Below are positions 30,722 through 36,013 of a stretch of 36,013 bases of DNA, piece by piece. The notes under the pieces are model-generated. The model was not told the DNA's origin, did not search any database, and was given only the letters and a program-made list of their open reading frames with translations. Made by a program: the position numbers and the translations under genes. Position 1 is the first letter of the stretch. Each line of letters opens with the position of its first letter. The DNA is taken from contig JASEET010000001.1 of NCBI GenBank assembly GCA_030019335.1, forward strand, positions 296,241 through 332,253. The letters are read 5' to 3'. The stretch comes from Candidatus Bathyarchaeia archaeon. Its GTDB lineage: Archaea > Thermoproteota > Bathyarchaeia > Bathyarchaeales > Bathycorpusculaceae.

Positions 30722-31942
30722 ATGGGTAATGACATGTTAAAAGACTGGCGTAAACGGAGCAAGCGCGGCTATTTCGTCAGCACATCTTCTGAATATAAAT
30801 TGTTGCTGAAAGATGAGAGCGTCGAAAAATGGATTTCGAATCTAAAAAAGAAAGCTGGATGGAGAACAACTGTTCCCAGTTTTCTCAGAACCTTATACAA
30901 GTTTACTGAATACTCAAGTAAAAGTCCGAACGAGCTGATTGCTATTGCGTCTACTGCTAAAAAACTTGACCAGCCGGAAGAATTGACTTCTGCAACTTCT
31001 GTAATCACGGAACTTGTGCAAGGGTTTATAAATGAACTTCTAAGTTCTGGCAAACGAGAAAGAGCAAGACATGTAAGGACATGTCTGAAATCTTTTTTTT
31101 AAAAGCGAACGGCATCTCTTTAGAACTTGACAGCATTCCTAGAGTGACCAAAAAAGAAGAGTTTATTCCTAACAAAGAGCAAGTTTATGCTATGGCAGAC
31201 TATGCTGGTTCTCCTCGAAACCGAGCCATAATCCTGTGTATGTATCAGAGCGGGCTTGGAATAACAGCCTTACGGAATCTTAATTATAGACATGTGAAGG
31301 AACAGCTTGAAAAAACAGGATTCCTGTAAGGATTCGCATCACGTCTCGCATTAATAAAAAAGCTTCACGGGTGCCGTTTTATGCTTTTTTTGGAGCTGCG
31401 GCTCTCGATTCTTAAGAGCGTATATTAACGAAAGAAGAAGAAAAACTCAAAAAATGAGGGAAAAAGGAGCTAAAGTGAGAGAATTAACGGAAAGCAGTCC
31501 CTTATTTGCGTCTGAAGGAAAAAACGTACCCTCTGGAGACAGAATGGCTGTCTCAAGCATCTGGCGCGTCGTTAAAGACTCAGCAGAGCGGACTGGATTG
31601 CAAAAAGAAAAGATTCAACCCAATTCTCTAACAAAGGCGTTCGAAGCAGAGTTAAAGAGATCGACTATAGACGAAGAAATTACGAAATATTTGATGGCAA
31701 GTCCCATTCAAGGTATAAAATACAACGTCGATGAAGTCGAACAAAAATATTTGATTTGCAACTTTGGTGGATCAAAACTTAGCAAGCTGACAATTGTCAA
31801 AGAGTTTGTGCAATCGCTCGGAATAAAAGGGCTTGAAACAAAAATACAAGAAATCCTAACACTTAACCCACAAATGACAGAAATGGAAGCCATAAGATTC
31901 ATTGTGCGCAAAGAATTTGCATCCTACTCTAAAAAGAATTGA
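30722..31942 (+). pseudogene. Tyrosine recombinase (integrase), frameshifted and catalytically degraded
   Basis: Rejoined over three breaks (a T8 run at 31093-31100, around 31310-31325, and near 31410), the frames give a protein of about 400 residues. An SAM-like core-binding N-domain is followed by a catalytic domain with ILCMYQSGLGITALRNLNYRHV (first Arg kept), RITSRINKKASRVPFYAFFG (Lys hairpin), then PNSLTKAFEAELKR, where integrases have HxLRk, and KYLMASPIQG, where they have GHp. The His, second Arg and His/Trp are thus lost; a Tyr remains in GIKYNVDEVEQKYL. A helical tail of about 50 residues follows. It is a dead integrase or, less likely, a former integrase kept as a DNA-binding protein. 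Confidence 0.72.
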
Positions 31943-32070
31943 AATGGACATATCACGCGCGAAAGCGCTGCGGAAACCAAACTTCGTAATTTTTCCACTC
32001 TTAGAAGGAAATTTCGTTGATTTCATAGTTTAAACTCTTTTTATACATATTTCATAAGTGTAGAGTTGAC

Positions 32071-32469
32071 CTAACTTATCTTTTCTTCGCCAGTTAAAAC
32101 AGCGTTTATCACCCCGTTTTGTCCTGGACGCGAAGTGACGCGAGCCAATCCCTTGGAAGTTTCTATGATTGCTCCTTTGGTTATTACGCCTCTGCGGTCG
32201 TAATCCACATTTGTCGGATTCTCAACGACACGCCTTATCTCAACTTTCTCTGTTTTTCCGCTTTTCGGGTCGGTTACACATGCGTATTTGTCGCTAAAGA
32301 TTTTGATTTTTATGTTTCCACTTCTTCCTCGTTTAACCTTCCTTTTCGGTTCGCCCAACGTGGTTTCGGTTGGAAACGAGCCTTGCTCAAATTTTCTCTT
32401 TGTTCTGTAGGTTCTCTTTCTGCCTCCTGAAGGTTTTTTCTTTTGCAAGTCTCCGTGCCAAACCGACAA
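32071..32469 (-). CDS. rps8e: Ribosomal protein eS8 (S8e)
   Basis: The 132-residue basic protein begins VWHGDLQKKKPSGGRKRTYR and continues KRKFEQGSFPTETTLGEPKRK and VVENPTNVDYDRRGVITKGAIIET, ending in GRVTSRPGQ-type text typical of archaeal eS8. It sits on the small ribosomal subunit. TTG 32469 is the start; the minus-strand AAGGAG (32479-32484) lies 9 nt upstream, and a TATA box at 32525-32532 predicts a leader of about 30 nt. It is separate from the smc-scpA-scpB operon by 90 nt. Confidence 0.95.
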   Translation of the reverse strand: MSVWHGDLQKKKPSGGRKRTYRTKRKFEQGSFPTETTLGEPKRKVKRGRSGNIKIKIFSDKYACVTDPKSGKTEKVEIRRVVENPTNVDYDRRGVITKGAIIETSKGLARVTSRPGQNGVINAVLTGEEKIS

Positions 32470-32524
32470 TTTTCACTTCTCCTTTAGTTGCTAAACTTGA
32501 GTGTGGACTATCATCACTATTTAA

Positions 32525-32532
32525 CATATAAA
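32525..32532 (-). promoter_or_regulatory. rps8e TATA box
   Basis: The minus strand reads TTTATATG here, a good archaeal TATA box. It places the transcript start near 32501, with a ribosome-binding site at 32479-32484 before TTG 32469. Confidence 0.45.
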
Positions 32533-32559
32533 CCTATCCATGTTGCCTTTAGAGGTTTT

Positions 32560-33156
32560 TCACTTTTCTTCGGATGTCATTTCTTGTTGGAAAACTTTCT
32601 TTAACTGTCTTTTCATGGTTGAGAGATCATGGCTTAAACCAAAATAGTCAGCGAAATACTCTGTTGTTCTCAGAACAGTTAAGCGTCCCCTTCTTTCACC
32701 TACGACTAAACCCATTTCCCTCAGCAGTTTGATGTGACCGTAGACATGATGTCCTCGCACTTCAACAACTCTTTTTTGAGAAACTGGTTGTCTGTAAGCT
32801 ATGTAGGCAAGCGTTTTTAAGGGACCTGTGGAAAGCAACGGTCTCTTAACAAGTTTTCTAACATGCGGCGTGAATTCAGCCTTTAACTGCAAAACGTATC
32901 TTTCATCCTTCAACTCCAAAATCTTAAGGGCCGTATTTCTACTGGCGTATTCTTGCAAAAGCATTTTTGCAAGCTTTCTAGCCTTGTTTTTTGAACGGGT
33001 TTTCAAAACCGAACACAATTCTTTAAGGTCTAATGGGCGACCCGCCACATATAATGCAGCCTCCACTAGGGCTAGCTCCCGTTGAGTTTTCTCCACAGCT
33101 TGTTTCCGCTGGGAAGCATCATCAAGCTTAAGTGCTTGCTTTTCTACACTCTGCAA
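32560..33156 (-). CDS. scpB: Segregation and condensation protein ScpB
   Basis: ScpB is a double winged-helix protein that binds ScpA in the SMC complex. Family strings are LALVEAALYVAGRPLDLKEL at the start of the first winged helix, LELKDERYVLQLKAEF, PLLSTGPLKTLAYIAYRQPVSQKRVVEVRG (the highly conserved 'LSkaaLEtLaiIAY.QPit...i..iRG') and a C-terminal helix-wing. The frame overlaps scpA by 29 nt from the ATG at 33156; an internal GTG at 33096 is another possible start. Gene order smc-scpA-scpB on the minus strand supports the call. Confidence 0.92.
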   Translation of the reverse strand: MQSVEKQALKLDDASQRKQAVEKTQRELALVEAALYVAGRPLDLKELCSVLKTRSKNKARKLAKMLLQEYASRNTALKILELKDERYVLQLKAEFTPHVRKLVKRPLLSTGPLKTLAYIAYRQPVSQKRVVEVRGHHVYGHIKLLREMGLVVGERRGRLTVLRTTEYFADYFGLSHDLSTMKRQLKKVFQQEMTSEEK

Positions 33157-33826
33157 TGTCTAAATCTCCAACGATTACGTATATCTCTTCGGATTCTTCA
33201 TCTTGCCATAGTTTTACTCTCCCGTCTTGTGCCAAAAACAGTAGGAGAATGAATGTGCGGATGGCTTCCAGCCGGCTTGTATTTTTTATCAGAGTCGAAA
33301 ACTCTATTATTCCTGTGCCTTTTACCCTCCGCGAGAGAGAAGCATAGAGTTTTTTCATCTGTAGCTCAATTTCCATCAGGTATATGTCTAGTTGCGGCAG
33401 AATCTCTGAGGGAGTTGGAAGGATGGGTTCTGGAATGGTTTTTTCTAGACGAATGAGTTTCTCACCCTTTAAAACGTCATCTAAAACTTCTAGTAAATGC
33501 CGTATAGTTGTTGAAGTTAATTCATGTCTGAGAGGTAGAAATAGAGGTGGAGGAAGAAAGTCTTGTAGAGCTTTCGGTGGCGGCGGTGGTTCTTCAAGTT
33601 TAAGCAGAAGCTTCGACTTCATCAGATATATGAGAGCTGAAGAGTCGAGGGCTACGCCTGAAGCCCTAAAGTCTATCTGCCCGGTTTTCTCCATTTCTTC
33701 GAGAAATGTTGTAAGCAAATATGCGATGTTGATGTTCCAAGGAGTAAGCTTTTCAAGTTTGCGAAACTCGAAGAGAACGTTCCATGGGGGACGTAGATAA
33801 AACGGCTTTTTAATGGTTGTAGCCAT
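33128..33826 (-). CDS. scpA: Segregation and condensation protein ScpA (kleisin)
   Basis: ScpA is the kleisin that bridges the SMC heads. The 232-residue protein has an N-terminal helical domain (PWNVLFEFRKLEKLTPWNINIAYLLTTFLEEMEKTGQIDFRASGVALDSSALIYLMKS, in part) with the usual 'p.dii...........i...f...l' pattern. A Pro-rich linker with EEPPPPPK follows, and the C-terminal winged helix (TGIIEFSTLIKNTSRLEAIRTFILLLFLAQDGRVKLWQ in part) matches kleisins. ATG 33826 shares one base with the smc stop (TAATG), so translation is coupled. Confidence 0.92.
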   Translation of the reverse strand: MATTIKKPFYLRPPWNVLFEFRKLEKLTPWNINIAYLLTTFLEEMEKTGQIDFRASGVALDSSALIYLMKSKLLLKLEEPPPPPKALQDFLPPPLFLPLRHELTSTTIRHLLEVLDDVLKGEKLIRLEKTIPEPILPTPSEILPQLDIYLMEIELQMKKLYASLSRRVKGTGIIEFSTLIKNTSRLEAIRTFILLLFLAQDGRVKLWQDEESEEIYVIVGDLDIAECRKAST

Positions 33827-36013
33827 TAACTTGGCACCTCTAGAAATTTCGCTGAGATAACGTTTGAAACTCCGTTACGCTCATAAACCCCGTAAACTTT
33901 CTGTGCTTTATTCACTATCTCAGACTTTAATGTGATGACTATGAACTGGGGTTTCTCCGACTCTTCCAAGAGAAGGTCAGCGAGTTTTGATACGTGGAAT
34001 GCATCTAAATGTGCATCTATCTCGTCAAGGACGTAGAATGATGCAGGGGTAAACTCCTGCAAAGCGAAAATGAAGGCAACCGCTGCAACTGAACGTTCAC
34101 CACCGCTGGCTCCGCTCACAACTATTGAAGGCTTATGAGGAAACTGGACAAGCATGTCAATACCGCCTGAGAACGGTTCATCAGGCTTTTCAAGCTTCAA
34201 TGCAGCGTTTCCACCTTCCGTGAGCTTTAAGAAGTATTTTTGCAGGTTTCGGTTGATTTTCTCAAAGGCTTCCATGAAGACCTTGCGTTTTTTGCGTTCA
34301 ACTTCATCCATAAACTTTAGGATTACTTGTTTTTCTCTTTCGAGTTCATTCATTCTTAGTGAAAGTTCTTTGTAGCGTGAAATTTGTTCAGCATAATGGG
34401 ATAGGGCAAGTTGGTTTACTGCGCCTATTCTTTCGAGTTCAAACTGCATCATTCTTATGGATGTTTCGGCTTCTTCAACTTGTTTCGGTGTTACAGCTAA
34501 TGGTTGTTCATAACCAAATTGTCTAAGCTGGTTTCGATATTGCTCAAGCTGCAGCGAGGATGTTTGGATGTTTAGTTGAAGCTGGTTCAGCAAACGGTCA
34601 GCTTGCTCATATTCCGAGTCAAGCTTGCGCAGTTCCTTGTCTATGTCATCTATTTGAACAGTGAATTTTTTGGATTCTCCCCTTGCAGACAAGACAGTCC
34701 TAGAGAGTTCAATACGGCTTTTTTCCAGTTCCGATAGCTCCTGTTTTAGCGATTCCCTCTCCTGGAGCGCAACCTCTACTTCCTTCTCAACTCTTCTCAG
34801 CTGTTGTTCAACTTTCGCGAGTTGAATTTTTGCATTTTTATATCCAACTCTTAAAACGTTGTCAAATTGTGATTGAAGGGTTGAGATTTCTGTTTGAATT
34901 GTGCCAAGTTTCTGCCTTAAAGTGATTATTTCTTCGGCGAGCTTCTCCCTTTTAGTTTCCATTTCTTGAATACGTGTAAGGTCTGTTTTCCGTCTTAGGG
35001 CAGCTAGCTCATTCTGAAGTTTTCGCATTTCCTTCTGGATGGAGCTTCTTTCAGCCCTGCGCAGCCACATCCGTGTTTTTTCGTTTCCAATTTCCTTCTC
35101 AAGCCGTGTAACAAAACGGTCTACTCGTCTAACATTGGCTTTTGTTCTTTTAACGCTTCTTTTAACTCTGGCTATTTCCCTATCAAGCGTGGTTATAGCC
35201 TCTGACAAACGAACAATTTCAACACGAGTTCTATCTATTTCCTCATCAAAAGATGTTACGTCGCTGCCCCTTCTTGAAAGATGCTGTCGGAGAGCATTCA
35301 CGGCCTCATCAAGGCTTTTGATGGCTGCTTCGCTTGGGATAATAGCAGAAAAGTCTATTGGAGCACGGTAGTAACCACTTTCAATGGCGCCACCTGCCTC
35401 GTAGAGGTCTCCGTTGACTGTGACTGCACGGTAGCCTTCACTAGATAAAGTGAAAGCTGTCTTGTCATCTGAAACTATTAATGTGTCGCCGAAAACGAAA
35501 TGAACTGCCGGCTCATAATTTCTTGCACATTTTATGAAGAATGGGGCTGCACCGTTAACGCCCTCTTTTTTCGGGATTTTTAAGGGCTTGGGGTTTAGTA
35601 CTCCCTGGACTGGAATTATTTTGATTCTTCCAAGTTTCATTCTTCTTAATGTTTCTGTGCATGTGAAGGCTGCGTCAAAATCCTTTACGATTATTGCGTC
35701 AAGCCATCCTGCTGCTGCAGCTTCTATTGCCCGTTTATAGGCTCTATCAACCTTGATTAGGTTGCGTAGTCTGCCATATACACCTAGAATGACACCTAAC
35801 TCGCCTAGTTCTTCTATGCTTCTCAAGGCTTTCTGTTCCGCAGCCACGTTTTCTGCAAGTTCCCTTTGCGTCACAAACTCTATGACTGCCTCTCGTGCTG
35901 ATTCAGCTATTTTTCCAGCCTCAGCTATTTCCTTTTCTACGTCTTCTTTTTGTGCGATTCTCCGTTCAAGCACCCGCTCCAAGTTTCTCAGCTGGATTTT
36001 CTGTTCCTTCTGC
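33826..36013 (-). CDS. smc: SMC chromosome segregation ATPase, C-terminal 728 residues
   Basis: The visible part starts inside the first coiled coil, because the N-terminal Walker A head lies beyond the window. The hinge follows, seen at about residues 55-215 with AAAGWLDAIIVKD, VTVNGDLYEAGGAIESGYY and similar hinge glycines. A long coiled coil runs to about residue 600, then the C-terminal head: signature SGASGGERSVAAVAFIFALQ and Walker B FYVLDEIDAHLD, ending in a D-loop/H-loop region QFIVITLKSEI. SMC with ScpA and ScpB compacts and segregates the chromosome. The frame is open to the edge, with no break seen. Confidence 0.95.
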   Translation of the reverse strand, partial: QKEQKIQLRNLERVLERRIAQKEDVEKEIAEAGKIAESAREAVIEFVTQRELAENVAAEQKALRSIEELGELGVILGVYGRLRNLIKVDRAYKRAIEAAAAGWLDAIIVKDFDAAFTCTETLRRMKLGRIKIIPVQGVLNPKPLKIPKKEGVNGAAPFFIKCARNYEPAVHFVFGDTLIVSDDKTAFTLSSEGYRAVTVNGDLYEAGGAIESGYYRAPIDFSAIIPSEAAIKSLDEAVNALRQHLSRRGSDVTSFDEEIDRTRVEIVRLSEAITTLDREIARVKRSVKRTKANVRRVDRFVTRLEKEIGNEKTRMWLRRAERSSIQKEMRKLQNELAALRRKTDLTRIQEMETKREKLAEEIITLRQKLGTIQTEISTLQSQFDNVLRVGYKNAKIQLAKVEQQLRRVEKEVEVALQERESLKQELSELEKSRIELSRTVLSARGESKKFTVQIDDIDKELRKLDSEYEQADRLLNQLQLNIQTSSLQLEQYRNQLRQFGYEQPLAVTPKQVEEAETSIRMMQFELERIGAVNQLALSHYAEQISRYKELSLRMNELEREKQVILKFMDEVERKKRKVFMEAFEKINRNLQKYFLKLTEGGNAALKLEKPDEPFSGGIDMLVQFPHKPSIVVSGASGGERSVAAVAFIFALQEFTPASFYVLDEIDAHLDAFHVSKLADLLLEESEKPQFIVITLKSEIVNKAQKVYGVYERNGVSNVISAKFLEVPS

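Noticed and set aside
1-36013. CRISPR array or cas genes
   Set aside because: No regularly spaced repeats and no Cas motifs were seen on either strand.

Overview
The window is a gene-dense, moderately AT-rich stretch of an archaeal chromosome. Archaeal markers are Alba chromatin protein, an archaeal-length PurA, PurP, an LSm protein, SRP19, S8e, archaeal-type GltX, and mevalonate kinase with isopentenyl phosphate kinase and type 2 IPP isomerase. Promoters look archaeal: TATA-like boxes lie about 25 nt before the likely start sites, and several transcripts seem leaderless. The full SMC-ScpA-ScpB set and the protein mix suggest a TACK-type lineage such as Bathyarchaeia. That placement is my inference and was not tested.

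Layout. 1-2.9 kb holds small metabolic and repair genes (edge-cut M20 peptidase, Mth938-like protein, alkyladenine glycosylase, THUMP protein, YfcE-type phosphodiesterase, a 45-residue Cys-rich protein). 2.8-9.9 kb holds a small unknown protein, Alba, an OB-fold protein, purA, an acetyl-CoA synthetase, an MFS transporter and a membrane-anchored HtrA protease. 9.9-13.6 kb is accessory DNA: a 37-residue membrane peptide, a tRNA 3'-half remnant, a transposase remnant, a GIY-YIG protein, an orphan membrane protein and an intact HTH-MNT/HEPN toxin-antitoxin pair. 13.8-18.3 kb has a RIO-like kinase, then purP facing purC and purE, an unknown protein and tRNA-Pro(GGG). 18.4-20.1 kb is a decaying block behind the tRNA: RelB with a broken RelE, and a reductive-dehalogenase-like gene with three frame breaks. 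20.1-29.0 kb is one long core run: eno-rpsB-memo-mvk-ipk-fni-ggpps-gltX-srp19. 29.0-31.9 kb mixes a minus-strand LSm group with a second decayed block: an RpoH/Rpb5-like gene carrying an extra N-terminal domain and a tyrosine recombinase, both frameshifted. 32-36 kb holds rps8e and the minus-strand smc-scpA-scpB operon, with smc cut by the window edge.

How the genes fit together. The isoprenoid block covers mevalonate phosphorylation, isopentenyl phosphate to IPP, IPP/DMAPP exchange and prenyl chain growth, as needed for archaeal lipids. purE, purC, purP and purA cover four purine steps. Alba, the OB-fold protein and SMC-ScpAB form a chromosome-maintenance theme. All clear frameshifts fall in accessory genes, while about 20 long housekeeping genes are intact. 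This points to real gene decay more than to sequencing error.

The most unusual object is the RpoH/Rpb5-like gene at 30121-30682. It joins an archaeal RpoH domain to an N-terminal domain that resembles the eukaryotic Rpb5 jaw or an Mrr-type nuclease fold.
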